Origin: a virus
Strand: one strand, 5' to 3'
Virus record (IMG/VR): IMGVR_UViG_3300042895_001827
Coordinates: 1-40,370 of that record
Length of the DNA: 40,370 bases
Translations under genes and position numbers: made by a program
The notes under the pieces: generated by a model
Databases searched by the model: none
The model's input: the letters and a program-made list of their open reading frames with translations, nothing else
What the model was told of the DNA's origin: nothing
Shown: positions 1 through 9,027 of the stretch, in pieces
How positions within the stretch are numbered: position 1 is the stretch's first letter
Layout of the letters: each line of letters opens with the position of its first letter

Positions 1-1
1 A

Positions 2-2239
2 GAATTAATTTTAAAGACTAAGAATACAATAAGTGCGTACGCTAAAAGTGATAAATTTGATGATGTTACTGAAAGTAGCAAAATTATTAGAGGGTATATA
101 GATGATGCTATAAGTTTAGGTATATCTCCTAAAGTTTATGGAAATATATTAGCAAATGCCTGGGAAGAATACAAAGTTAAAAATATACCCAATGAATATT
201 TTATTGTTGGAGGAACAGGTCTTTTTTCATCTGTTGCATTAGAATATAGAATTTTAACCACAGATAAAAACACATTAATAAAGTCTCAACGTGTAGAGGC
301 AGATAAATCTAATTTAGACGAAGCAATTAATTCTATTTCTTCTCTTTCATTTTTAGATATTTTACAAGAATCATTAAGTAAATCAACTACTACATTGATA
401 TTATCATATAGGTTACCTAATGACTTAAAATCTGAAAAAGGAGTAAATGATATATATGTAGCTTCACCTGAGATAATAAGTACTGCTAAAAATACAATAA
501 AAAGCAATATACAAATATCAGAATTAAATAATCAAGAAACAAATGTTGAAAATTTATCATTTTTAGATAAATTAACTAAAGACTATTTTACAACAATTAA
601 GGACACATCAAATGGTACTTTTGGTAATATAGGGGCTATATACATCAATTTAAATAATATTCTTCTATTATCTTTAGATAGTGGATTAGAAGCAAATGAC
701 GTTAAAGAAAAACGTGAAATCAATTTATATGATTTTATTAAAAAACTAATGAACCAAGTTCAAGGTTCAATTGGTAGTTTAAATAACTTTGAAGTACATG
801 CTGATCCTGCTGATGGTATAGGTAGAATTATAGATGTTAATTATATTGATAAAAAAACTGTAGATGAAGCATATAATGATGCGTTTACATTTTTAAGTAA
901 AGAAGCAACAGGTCCGGGAACTAAATTTAATGGTTTATTTAATAATGTTCGTTCATACAAAATAACATCTCAAATATTTAAAGAACAAAGTAGTATAGTT
1001 GCTATTAGTGCTCAAAATGGAGGTGGTATACTTGGTTTAGATAATGAAACATTAGTAGGATTTAACTATGGAATAACAAATAGAATACTACCAGACATTA
1101 TACCACCTGCATCTTCATTATCGTATAATAAAAGTGAGGATCAACTTAAATTAGTAACAACACTTTCATCTTCTTTAAGAAGCTTAAATGAATTTATGAC
1201 AGATTTAGGTTGGATACCTGGATTTGAATGGTTTTCTCAAAGAGAATTTAATTTAGATAATGCTGAAAAATATAAAAATTCTTTAAGAGATATAATTATG
1301 GTTTATAAAGCATTAACTAAATCAGACGCTTCATTTAAAGCTATTATACCTACAATAGTATCATTAGAATTAGATGGTATTGGTGGTTTAGTTATAGGCC
1401 ATATGTTCAGACTACCTCAGGAATTACTTCCAGCAGGATATAAAGGTGAAAAAATATCAGGTGCTAAAGTAGGAAGAAAATTAGGATATATTATTACTAA
1501 ATTAGGCCATAGAGTATCTAATTCAGATTGGGTTACTCAAATTGATGCTCAAACTGTTATATTAGAAGATAGTGACCAACCAACATTCGATTTACTTACT
1601 GTTTTAACAGCGTTAGGTGAAGGAGCTGAAGCAAACATATCAGTTGAAGGTGAAATTAAAATAGATGATTCTAAAGTTAAAGTTGATTTTACTGATGATG
1701 CTATTTCAAATTATTGGGCTCTAGTTGCTATAAGTGCAGCTGAAAATTTTGAGGATAATAAACAAGGGATGGCGGACGTTGCTCAATCAATATATAATAG
1801 ATTAAATGCTAATGGATTGTATGGTAGTACTATAAAAAGAATAGTATTAGAAGATAAACCTACTAGGCAATTTGCCCCAGTAGGAAAAAATGTAAATGAT
1901 TGGAAAAACATTAAATCAGAAGAGACGGCTATAATAGCTTTAAAAAATTCTAAAAAAGTAAGTCAAGAAACAGCTAAAAAGTGGATAAACAATGCTGTTG
2001 ATGCTTTAAAAGATCCAACATTAAGAATTAACGCTGCTAAGTTTGTAGGCTCAAGAACAGAATTTTTATCCGCACCCCCAACAGATAAAAAAACTAAAGC
2101 TGTAGAGGTAATAGAAAGAGCACCTAAAAATCAAAACAATGCATTTTTCTGGAACTATGCAGGTAAAAATATTTATTATAGTAAAAAGAATTTTCTTGCT
2201 ACTAATCCTCCTTTAGACATATCTAGTAAATTAGTGTAA
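2..2239 (+). CDS. Tail/baseplate hub protein with C-terminal SleB-like cell-wall hydrolase domain (5' end cut off)
   Basis: The frame is open from base 2 to the TAA at 2239, about 745 codons, so the start lies upstream of the window. The middle part has a stretch like phage hub proteins: GYIITKLGHRVSNSDW followed by a QIDAQTV strand (about 1480-1560). The C-terminal part, from about 1700, resembles SleB/Hydrolase_2 enzymes: AAENFEDNKQGMADVAQSIY, then NRL, then a conserved RQFAPV. The first Glu (AAEN) is in the place of the family's catalytic Glu. I infer a tail-tip protein that opens peptidoglycan during DNA entry. The gene is directly followed by another virion-type gene with one base between. 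The hydrolase call is moderately sure; the hub role is inference. Confidence 0.6.
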   Translation, partial: ELILKTKNTISAYAKSDKFDDVTESSKIIRGYIDDAISLGISPKVYGNILANAWEEYKVKNIPNEYFIVGGTGLFSSVALEYRILTTDKNTLIKSQRVEADKSNLDEAINSISSLSFLDILQESLSKSTTTLILSYRLPNDLKSEKGVNDIYVASPEIISTAKNTIKSNIQISELNNQETNVENLSFLDKLTKDYFTTIKDTSNGTFGNIGAIYINLNNILLLSLDSGLEANDVKEKREINLYDFIKKLMNQVQGSIGSLNNFEVHADPADGIGRIIDVNYIDKKTVDEAYNDAFTFLSKEATGPGTKFNGLFNNVRSYKITSQIFKEQSSIVAISAQNGGGILGLDNETLVGFNYGITNRILPDIIPPASSLSYNKSEDQLKLVTTLSSSLRSLNEFMTDLGWIPGFEWFSQREFNLDNAEKYKNSLRDIIMVYKALTKSDASFKAIIPTIVSLELDGIGGLVIGHMFRLPQELLPAGYKGEKISGAKVGRKLGYIITKLGHRVSNSDWVTQIDAQTVILEDSDQPTFDLLTVLTALGEGAEANISVEGEIKIDDSKVKVDFTDDAISNYWALVAISAAENFEDNKQGMADVAQSIYNRLNANGLYGSTIKRIVLEDKPTRQFAPVGKNVNDWKNIKSEETAIIALKNSKKVSQETAKKWINNAVDALKDPTLRINAAKFVGSRTEFLSAPPTDKKTKAVEVIERAPKNQNNAFFWNYAGKNIYYSKKNFLATNPPLDISSKLV

Positions 2240-2240
2240 T

Positions 2241-2753
2241 ATGAGATTTCCTAAAAGCCAAATAAAAGAAAACCAATACACCTCTGGAGGTGAATTTATA
2301 AATCCTTTTACAAATAGTATTTATTCGGGATTTTACTGGGAAGCTAATGGGAGATATTTTATAGGAAAAACAGTAGACCTTAAATCTACAGAAATTAAAA
2401 AAATAACCCTAGGAGTATCAAAAATATTAAATGTATTTAATAGCTTACCTTCATCAGTTTATGGTGTATTAAGTAATAATTCAATTACATTTTTAGCTAA
2501 TAGTACAAGCACACCTGCTGGTATTCCTTCTAACTCTAATAAAGGAACAATTAGATATTTTGTTAAACAAACAAACTCTACCCCAGTATTAATTAGAGAA
2601 GTAAATCAAGATACATTTAAGCAAATTAAAAGCAATCCCATATATCAGACTATAGCTATAAAGCGAGAAACGATATATGCGGGAACAAATGAATTAGATA
2701 CAGCAGAAGCTATATTTCCTGGAATTAAAGGATTCTTGTCAAAAGAAATATAA
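2241..2753 (+). CDS. Small probable virion protein, function unknown
   Basis: 170 residues, ATG start one base after the stop of the hub/hydrolase gene, so the two are translationally close and probably co-transcribed. The N-terminal part carries TSGGEFINPFTNSIYSGFYW followed by RYFIGKT, a pattern I associate with small structural proteins of aquatic and Bacteroidota phages (a Gly-Gly-Glu-Phe strand, then a short Tyr/Phe-rich strand pair). No catalytic motif, membrane segment or signal peptide is visible. It could be a tail or neck component; position is the main argument. After its stop the DNA changes from virion genes to replication genes, with a promoter at 2748-2778 that starts inside its last codons. 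Confidence 0.5.
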   Translation: MRFPKSQIKENQYTSGGEFINPFTNSIYSGFYWEANGRYFIGKTVDLKSTEIKKITLGVSKILNVFNSLPSSVYGVLSNNSITFLANSTSTPAGIPSNSNKGTIRYFVKQTNSTPVLIREVNQDTFKQIKSNPIYQTIAIKRETIYAGTNELDTAEAIFPGIKGFLSKEI

Positions 2754-2778
2754 AGTCAAAATAAAGATTGTATATTTA
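2748..2778 (+). promoter_or_regulatory. Phage promoter P1 (polA-like gene)
   Basis: The upstream 14-mer ATATAAAGTCAAAA (2748-2761) is followed by 9 bases and the -7-like octamer TATATTTA (2771-2778). The CAAAA half and the spacing match the other sites in this window, but the TTTG/TTGG at the left end is missing. The octamer ends 22 bases before the ATG at 2801, so this transcript would have a short leader. The site overlaps the end of the preceding gene. Confidence 0.65.
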
Positions 2779-2800
2779 AAAAAATAAAGGTTATAAAAAT

Positions 2801-4096
2801 ATGTTTTACGTCATCGAACGAGAAAACCAATTAGAAAAATTAGGCCCATTTGGGGATTGTTTCATTGATTTTATACCACAAAACAATAATTTTCATCCTA
2901 AACTAACATCATTAAGCTTAATATACATTAGGCCGCTAAATGACCATAAAGGATATGTTTTGTGTTTAAATCATAGTGAATCATTTCCATTAGACCAACA
3001 ATTAGTATTTAATTGGCTCAACAACAACACACAAAAGTTATTTGTGCCTCAAAAGAAAGAGGCAATGTATCATTTTCCACACCATAGCAAACTATATGAT
3101 GTTAATTTTTTGCGCGAAATAAGCGAAGATAAGCTATCAAACAACAACTGCGTTACCTGGTATTATCAAAGATATCCTAGTGTATCTAACCTTAATGCGC
3201 TGATTCCTATTAGCAAGCATTATGAAAATGAGGAAAATTTATTTGAATTAGTACAACCAATTATTAATTCATACAATGCATCAGATAACGTGTATAAGTT
3301 CAACAATGAGCAAACAACACAAGTGTTCTGGGAATTAGAGCAAAACGGTATTAAATTAGATAAAAAATACTTTGCTGAATTCTATAACAACACCAAATAC
3401 CCAGAATTTAATGTCTTTAAAGGTAAAATATATACTCAATACAATTTATATACTACCACAGGACGACCATCAAATAAATTCAATAACATTAATTTTTCAG
3501 CATTAAATAAAACAAATGGCGAACGTGCAACATTCAAACCATCAAATGATTTATTTATTGAATTCGATTTTCAAGGTTACCACCCACGACTAATTAGTGA
3601 AAAAATAGGATTTACATTTCCTAAAGATAAAAACACATACGAATATTTAAGTGAATTGTTAGATGTGACAGCAGATGAAGCTAAGGAACTAACGTTTAAA
3701 CAATTATATGGAGGTGTTTGGAAAGAATACATAGATAAACCTTTCTTTAGGGAAGTAGCAATGCTTACTGATGATTTATGGGACACATACCAATATGGTG
3801 GATTTGTAAAAACTACAAATAAAGTATTCCGTACTGAATCAACAATGACATCATCTAAATTGCTAAGTTATATAATCCAAAGTCGTGAAACATCACGTAA
3901 TATTGAGCTATTAGTGCCTATATTAGAATATCTTAAAGATAAAAAAACAAAATTAGTATTGTACACATATGATGCGTTTCTAATTGATTTCGCACGTGAA
4001 GATGGTAGAGAAATGCTAATCAAAATACAACAACTACTACAATACCCAGTAAACATTAAAAAAGGTAAAGACTACCACGAATTAGAAAAAATATAA
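2801..4096 (+). CDS. Short DNA polymerase I (family A)-like protein
   Basis: 431 residues. The C-terminal half carries the family A polymerase signatures in order: TGRPSN (about 220-225, like TGRLSS), motif A EFDFQGYHPRLI (254-265, Asp256 in place of the DYSQIELR Asp), motif B EAKELTFKQLYGG (293-305, Lys295), a conserved Gln near 360, and motif C LYTYDAFLID (387-396, Asp391, where most family members have HDE). Both metal-binding Asp residues remain, so catalysis is possible. The first 170 residues show no clear exonuclease or flap-nuclease motifs, and the protein is far shorter than Pol I (over 900) or T7 polymerase (about 700). It comes before the gp32-uvsX-rnh-helicase block, whereas the replicative family B enzyme is at 22907. 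A repair, priming or gap-filling role is inference. Confidence 0.75.
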   Translation: MFYVIERENQLEKLGPFGDCFIDFIPQNNNFHPKLTSLSLIYIRPLNDHKGYVLCLNHSESFPLDQQLVFNWLNNNTQKLFVPQKKEAMYHFPHHSKLYDVNFLREISEDKLSNNNCVTWYYQRYPSVSNLNALIPISKHYENEENLFELVQPIINSYNASDNVYKFNNEQTTQVFWELEQNGIKLDKKYFAEFYNNTKYPEFNVFKGKIYTQYNLYTTTGRPSNKFNNINFSALNKTNGERATFKPSNDLFIEFDFQGYHPRLISEKIGFTFPKDKNTYEYLSELLDVTADEAKELTFKQLYGGVWKEYIDKPFFREVAMLTDDLWDTYQYGGFVKTTNKVFRTESTMTSSKLLSYIIQSRETSRNIELLVPILEYLKDKKTKLVLYTYDAFLIDFAREDGREMLIKIQQLLQYPVNIKKGKDYHELEKI

Positions 4097-4098
4097 TC

Positions 4099-4563
4099 AT
4101 GAATCAGAAAATATCGTTTATCAACACCCCCAGTATATTTATAGATAATGGAATGCCATTATTAACCGAAAATATGGGTCAGAAATTATTTTGCACTTTT
4201 ACACCACAGGCAGAACTAGACAGCACATTAGAGAATATAAATAGACGATATAGTATATTATACAATAAGATATTCGTATTGGAATCACCACAGAGTGATG
4301 AGCTAATATGTACTTATAACATAGATATGAATAACGCTACTAGCGCTCCGATGCAGCATACCATTCTATTACATCGTAAAAAAGAATCAAATACGTTATA
4401 TACAATTAATGCGCTAAACACATTAATTAAATCATTAAATAACGGTATGTTAGATAATAAATTCATTATAGAATGGAATAATTATCGTAATAGCATATTA
4501 TTAACCAACGGTCCAGATATTCGCAAACTGGATACTGTAATTTTTAAAATAGTAAATTTCTAA
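4099..4563 (+). CDS. Hypothetical protein
   Basis: 154 residues, ATG two bases after the stop of the polA-like gene, so very probably in the same transcript. I do not recognise the family. It looks like a soluble alpha/beta protein: short hydrophobic strands (KLFCTFT, KIFVLES, LICTYNID, HTILLHR) alternate with polar helices (TINALNTLIKSLNNG). There is no signal peptide, membrane segment, Cys cluster or nucleotide-binding loop. Its position between a polymerase-like gene and gp32 suggests a replication or repair accessory role, but nothing in the sequence proves this. Confidence 0.6.
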   Translation: MNQKISFINTPSIFIDNGMPLLTENMGQKLFCTFTPQAELDSTLENINRRYSILYNKIFVLESPQSDELICTYNIDMNNATSAPMQHTILLHRKKESNTLYTINALNTLIKSLNNGMLDNKFIIEWNNYRNSILLTNGPDIRKLDTVIFKIVNF

Positions 4564-4580
4564 ATACTATTTCTTTAAGT

Positions 4581-4611
4581 TTGGCTTGTCAAAGCAAAAA
4601 TCATACATTTA
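4581..4611 (+). promoter_or_regulatory. Phage promoter P2 (gp32 and following genes)
   Basis: TTGGCTTGTCAAAG (4581-4594), 9 bases, then TACATTTA (4604-4611). It fits the common geometry of the window: TTGG at the -33 position, CAAA at positions 10-13 of the block, and TAnnTTTA at -7. The octamer ends 27 bases before the gp32 ATG. It lies in the only gap of this block (4564-4638), as expected for strong gp32 expression. Confidence 0.75.
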
Positions 4612-4638
4612 AGAATTAAACAAATAAAGTTATATATT

Positions 4639-5481
4639 ATGGATTTATCACTAATCAAACAAAAGTTAGCGGATTCACAAACAAAGGGCAAACCCCGTGA
4701 GAAGACCGACTATTCCAAAATCTTTTGGAAACCAAAACCAGGTAAGTACCAAGTGCGTATTTTACCTTCAAAATTCGACAAAGCTAATCCGTTTCGTGAG
4801 ATTTATCTTCACTATGGGTTCTCTAAAGGTCCAATCTTAGCATTGACTAATTGGGGCGAAAAAGATCCTATTGTAGAGTTCACTAAACAATTACGCAAAT
4901 CATCTGATAAAGAAGATTGGCAATTAGCTAAAAAGATTGAACCAAAAATCCGTTATTTCGCTCCTGTAATCGTACGTGGAGAAGAAGATAAAGGTGCCCG
5001 TTTATGGGAATTTGGTAAATTAACGTATGAGCAATTATTAGGTATTGCTGCAGACGAAGACTATGGTGATTACACAGACATTTCAGAAGGTCGTGATTTC
5101 ACAATTGATGCTGTTGAAGATACAGTAGCAAATAGAAAAGTAGTTAAATGTAATCTTCGTGTTAAACCTAAAACAACACCTATTTCAGAAGATGGTGCAT
5201 TAGTAGAAAAATTATTAGAAGAACAACCTGATATTTTAGCTATTAACAAACACTATGCATTTGAAGATTTACAAGAAGTGTTAAATAAATGGTTGAATCC
5301 AGAAGAAACAGCTGAAGAATCAGAAACACCTGTAGCATCAGCAACAGATGAAGAAGAAGAAACAGCAGGTGATTTACCTTGGGAAAAAGGCGCAACAGCA
5401 CCAACACCAGCGTATTCATTAGAGACAGATGCGGCTAAGAAAAGCCACGCGGATAAATTTGATAGCTTATTTGACGAATAA
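4639..5481 (+). CDS. 32: gp32-like single-stranded DNA-binding protein
   Basis: 280 residues (T4 gp32 has 301). It covers ssDNA during replication and recombination and recruits the helicase and recombinase machinery. The core matches gp32: FWKPKPGKYQVRILPS near residues 30-45, then FREIYLHYGF, and a second block LWEFGKLTYEQLLGI. From about residue 222 the tail is rich in Glu/Asp and ends KFDSLFDE, the acidic C-terminus that gp32 uses for protein contacts. The His/Cys zinc site of T4 gp32 is absent: the corresponding region reads GPILALTNWGEKD, and the whole protein has one Cys. It heads the gp32-uvsX-rnh block and has its own promoter at 4581. The start is the only ATG that gives the full N-terminus. 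Confidence 0.9.
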   Translation: MDLSLIKQKLADSQTKGKPREKTDYSKIFWKPKPGKYQVRILPSKFDKANPFREIYLHYGFSKGPILALTNWGEKDPIVEFTKQLRKSSDKEDWQLAKKIEPKIRYFAPVIVRGEEDKGARLWEFGKLTYEQLLGIAADEDYGDYTDISEGRDFTIDAVEDTVANRKVVKCNLRVKPKTTPISEDGALVEKLLEEQPDILAINKHYAFEDLQEVLNKWLNPEETAEESETPVASATDEEEETAGDLPWEKGATAPTPAYSLETDAAKKSHADKFDSLFDE

Positions 5482-5483
5482 TC

Positions 5484-6581
5484 ATGGGAAAGAAACAGGA
5501 AACCTTAACGTCTGTAATATCAGACAGCTTAAAGAAAACATTTGATATAAATGCTTTCAAAAAATCTAAATTTTTAGATCAGTCTGTAAAATTTAAAAAA
5601 CAGAGATGGATTCCGTTTTCTCCTGCTGTTCAAAATGCCCTATCATTACAAGGTGTACCTATGGGACATATCACTATTTCTAGAGGTGGTTCTGATACAG
5701 GTAAAACTACGTTAATGATAGAGGCAGCTATTGAAGCTCAAAAGATGGGTATTTTACCTGTGTTTATCATTACTGAAATGAAATGGGATTTCCAACATGC
5801 TAGAAAAATGGGATTCCAACTTGAAGAAACAGTAGATGAAGAAACAGGTGAAATAATGGATTATAAAGGGTTTTTCATTTATGTAGATAGAAGTTCTTTA
5901 AATACAATTGAAGACGTAGCAGCATTTATTGCTGATCTATTAAGTGAACAAGCTAAAGGTAAATTACCTTATGATCTATTATTCTTATGGGATTCAGTTG
6001 GTTCAATTCCATGTAATATGAGCGTTGAACAAGGTAAAAACAACCCAATGTGGAATGCAGGAGCTATGGCAACTCAGTTTGGTAATTTTATCAATCAGAA
6101 ATTTCCAATGTCTCGAAAAGAAAATTATCCGTACACTAATACATTATTCGTTATTAATAAAACCGGAGTACAACCACCAGAAAGTCCTATGAGTCAACCT
6201 AGGATGACTAATAAAGGTGGTAATACAATGTATTGGGATGCCTCGTTAGTTATTACATTTGGTAATGTTACTAATAGTGGTACTTCAAAACTTAAAGCCG
6301 TTAAGAATAAGAAAAATGTTGAATTTGCTAAACGTACAAAGATAGCAATAGATAAGATTCATATTGATGAAGGTGTAGCAACACGCTCAACAGTAATTGT
6401 AACACCTCATGGATTCATTGATGATACTGATACTGCAATTAACAATTACAAGAAGAAAAATTCTGATAATTGGTTCTCTGAAGATGCAGGAGTAGGTGAA
6501 ATTAAAATTATAGAAGATGCAAGCGAATGGGAAGAAAGTAGAAACATATCTCCTATAATTGAAATAGACAATGAAGAATAA
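5484..6581 (+). CDS. uvsX: UvsX/RecA-like recombinase
   Basis: 365 residues (T4 UvsX has about 390). It forms filaments on ssDNA and drives strand exchange for recombination-dependent replication. The Walker A loop is ISRGGSDTGKTTLMIE (about 65-80, Lys74); the Walker B strand is LPYDLLFLWDSVGSIP (around 165-180); and a polar loop with QFGNFINQKFPMS followed by TLFVINKTG matches the RecA core. The ATG is two bases after the gp32 stop and the next gene starts inside its last codons, so the three are co-expressed from the 4581 promoter. No inserted domains or broken motifs were seen. Confidence 0.9.
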   Translation: MGKKQETLTSVISDSLKKTFDINAFKKSKFLDQSVKFKKQRWIPFSPAVQNALSLQGVPMGHITISRGGSDTGKTTLMIEAAIEAQKMGILPVFIITEMKWDFQHARKMGFQLEETVDEETGEIMDYKGFFIYVDRSSLNTIEDVAAFIADLLSEQAKGKLPYDLLFLWDSVGSIPCNMSVEQGKNNPMWNAGAMATQFGNFINQKFPMSRKENYPYTNTLFVINKTGVQPPESPMSQPRMTNKGGNTMYWDASLVITFGNVTNSGTSKLKAVKNKKNVEFAKRTKIAIDKIHIDEGVATRSTVIVTPHGFIDDTDTAINNYKKKNSDNWFSEDAGVGEIKIIEDASEWEESRNISPIIEIDNEE

Positions 6582-7593
6582 ATACTCAGACATATTATCT
6601 AGTATAAATAACACACCCCGTAATGCTCAAGATTCAATTTTAATAATTGATGGTTTAAATACATTCTTGAGAAGTTTTACAATGATTAACCACATTAATC
6701 CAGATGGAGCCCACATTGGTGGGCTCACTGGGTTTCTTAAATCATTAGGGTATGCTATACGTACAATAGATCCTACTAAAGTGGTCATCGTATTTGATGG
6801 TATTGGTGGTTCAAATAATAAGCGAAACTTATATCCTGACTATAAAGCAAATAGAAATAAAAGTCGAATGACTAATTATAATATATTTAGCAATAAGGAA
6901 GAAGAAGCAGAATCCATCAATAACCAAATGGGTAGATTAATCCAATATCTACAATGTTTACCTATCTCAATAATCTGTATAGATGGAATTGAGGCAGATG
7001 ATGTTATGGGATATCTAGCAGTTAAATTTGAAAAATTTCCAGTAACTAAACAAGTAACATTAATGTCGTCTGATAAAGACTTCTTACAGTTACTTAGCCC
7101 TAAAACCCAAGTATATTCACCTACAAAGAAAAAAATATATCAACCAAAAGATATATTAGAAGAATTTGGGGTTAGCCATTATAACTTTATTAACTATAAA
7201 ATGTTAATGGGAGATGCTTCGGATAATTTACCTGGTATATTAGGGTTAGGACCTAAAAAATTAATCAAATTATTTCCTAATCTGCTAGAAGATAGAAAAA
7301 TAGAATTAAATGAAATATTATCTTATTCTGCTGAAAAAGTAAATGAGCATGAATTATATGCTTCGGTTATAGAAAGAAGTCATCAATTGAATATTAATAG
7401 ACAATTAATGGATTTACAAACTATACCTCTATCAGAAGGAAATCAAGATGAGATTAAAGCTAGTTTTAACAATTCTTATAGTTTAAATAAGCATGTATTT
7501 ATGCAGATGTATTTAGCTGACAAATTAGGTGAATCAATTCCAAACACAACAAATTGGATTAATCAAATTTTTGGAGGGCTAGACAGCTTTTAG
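6571..7593 (+). CDS. rnh: 5'-3' exonuclease / T4 RNase H-like flap nuclease
   Basis: 340 residues. It removes RNA primers and flaps from lagging-strand fragments. The acidic metal-binding positions of the family are visible: LIIDGLNTF, VVIVFDGIGG, IDGIEADDVMGYL, MSSDKDFLQL and the helix-hairpin region MLMGDASDNLPGILGLG. It is somewhat longer than T4 RNase H (305). Its ATG at 6571 overlaps the last 11 bases of uvsX, which implies coupled translation. The helicase gene follows under a separate promoter that begins in the last codons of this gene (7571). Confidence 0.88.
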   Translation: MKNKYSDILSSINNTPRNAQDSILIIDGLNTFLRSFTMINHINPDGAHIGGLTGFLKSLGYAIRTIDPTKVVIVFDGIGGSNNKRNLYPDYKANRNKSRMTNYNIFSNKEEEAESINNQMGRLIQYLQCLPISIICIDGIEADDVMGYLAVKFEKFPVTKQVTLMSSDKDFLQLLSPKTQVYSPTKKKIYQPKDILEEFGVSHYNFINYKMLMGDASDNLPGILGLGPKKLIKLFPNLLEDRKIELNEILSYSAEKVNEHELYASVIERSHQLNINRQLMDLQTIPLSEGNQDEIKASFNNSYSLNKHVFMQMYLADKLGESIPNTTNWINQIFGGLDSF

Positions 7594-7601
7594 TATTTTT
7601 A
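7571..7601 (+). promoter_or_regulatory. Phage promoter P3 (helicase)
   Basis: TTGGAGGGCTAGAC (7571-7584), 9 bases, then TATTTTTA (7594-7601). The TTGG and the octamer have the standard spacing, but the CAAAA half is not present. The octamer ends 15 bases before the ATG at 7617. The site overlaps the 3' end of the RNase H gene. Confidence 0.55.
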
Positions 7602-7616
7602 AAACAAATAGGTTAT

Positions 7617-8999
7617 ATGACAACATTAAATAAGCTCCAGAGTTACGGAACAGTATTTCAGATCAAGGTATTAGGAGCGTTACTAACTCAACGTGAATTT
7701 TTATTAAATATTGCTGACTCATTAGACAGTGAATATTTTGAAAGTCCATCTCATAAGTGGATAGTTGAATATATATCAAAGTATTTTCAAACATATCACA
7801 CTTATCCAACAGCAGAAACACTATCCATTGAAATTAAAAAAATGGATAATGAGATATTACGCATTTCATTAGTAGATGCAGTACGTGAGGCATATAAATC
7901 AGCTGATTCTAGTGATTTAGAGTGGGTTGAAACAGAATTCGCTAGTTTCTGTCAAAATCAACAAATGAAAAAAGCAATTATGACATCAGTTGATTTGCTT
8001 AATTTAGGAGATTATGATGGTATTAGACAACTAATTAACCATGCATTAAAAGCGGCTGAAGATAAAAATATAGGCCACATATATGAAGCTGATGTTGAGT
8101 CACGTTATCGTAAGGATGATCGTAATGCAGTACCGTTTCCCTGGAAAGTATTTAATGATCTAACACAAGGCGGTTATGGTAAAGGCGATTTAGTATTAGT
8201 ATTCGGTAATCCGGGCGGAGGTAAATCATGGGGCGTTATTGCTATGGGTGCTTACGCGGCAGCACTGGGATATAATGTATTGCATTATACATTAGAATTA
8301 TCCGAAGGTTATGTAGGTAAACGATACGATGCTGTACTATCAGGAATACCGGTAGATCAACTAGATAAGCACCGTAAAGACGTCGAACAAGCCGTTAATC
8401 AACTCAAAGGAAAGATAGTCATTAAAGAGTACGCTCCTAAAAGAGCGTCGTTGGATACAATTGAATCTCACATTCAACAATTAGAACATCAAAACGAATT
8501 TAAACCGGATTTAATTATTATTGACTATTTAGATTTACTACGTACTAAGAGTAGAAAAGAGCGTAAAGAAGAAATCGACGACGTATATACTGAAGTTAAA
8601 GGCTTAGCCAAACAATTAGGCATACCAGTTGTTTCGCCTTCACAAGCGAATAGAACAGGAGCTGATAAAGGTATATTACAAGCTGAAAACGCAGCTGGTT
8701 CATATGACAAAATCATGATTGGTGATATAATTATATCCTTAGCTCGTGGTAGAAAAGATAAAGTAAACGGAACAGGTAATTGGCATTTTATTAAGAATCG
8801 TTATGGAGCAGATGGATTAACATTCGGTTCTAAAATAGATACATCAAATGGGTATATTGATATATACGATACACCAATGGATGATGACGATACCTCTGAA
8901 GTAAAAGGTGCAAATAAGCAAGTAAACCAATATTCCAATGTTGGTGAAGAAGACAAGTACCTTCTCCGAAGTAAATTCTTATCTTACCAGCAAGAATAA
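7617..8999 (+). CDS. 41: Replicative DNA helicase (DnaB/gp41 family)
   Basis: 460 residues, the usual size for T4 gp41 and DnaB. It unwinds the fork 5' to 3' as a hexamer. The N-terminal 150 residues are helical (primase and loader contact region). The RecA-type motor has Walker A VFGNPGGGKSWG (196-207), a following LHYTLELSEGYVGKRYDA block (motif H1a type), Walker B DLIIIDYLDLLR, and the QANRTG segment of motif H3 (PSQANRTGADKG). The start ATG follows a promoter at 7571-7601. No separate primase gene was recognised in the window. Confidence 0.9.
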   Translation: MTTLNKLQSYGTVFQIKVLGALLTQREFLLNIADSLDSEYFESPSHKWIVEYISKYFQTYHTYPTAETLSIEIKKMDNEILRISLVDAVREAYKSADSSDLEWVETEFASFCQNQQMKKAIMTSVDLLNLGDYDGIRQLINHALKAAEDKNIGHIYEADVESRYRKDDRNAVPFPWKVFNDLTQGGYGKGDLVLVFGNPGGGKSWGVIAMGAYAAALGYNVLHYTLELSEGYVGKRYDAVLSGIPVDQLDKHRKDVEQAVNQLKGKIVIKEYAPKRASLDTIESHIQQLEHQNEFKPDLIIIDYLDLLRTKSRKERKEEIDDVYTEVKGLAKQLGIPVVSPSQANRTGADKGILQAENAAGSYDKIMIGDIIISLARGRKDKVNGTGNWHFIKNRYGADGLTFGSKIDTSNGYIDIYDTPMDDDDTSEVKGANKQVNQYSNVGEEDKYLLRSKFLSYQQE

Positions 9000-9027
9000 T
9001 ATTTATTAACACGCAAAAAAAAATCAT

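Noticed and set aside
9008-9027. CAAAAAAAAA stretch before thioredoxin as the upstream promoter block
   Set aside because: No TAnnTTnA octamer follows at 9 bases; it appears to be only an A-rich translation start region.
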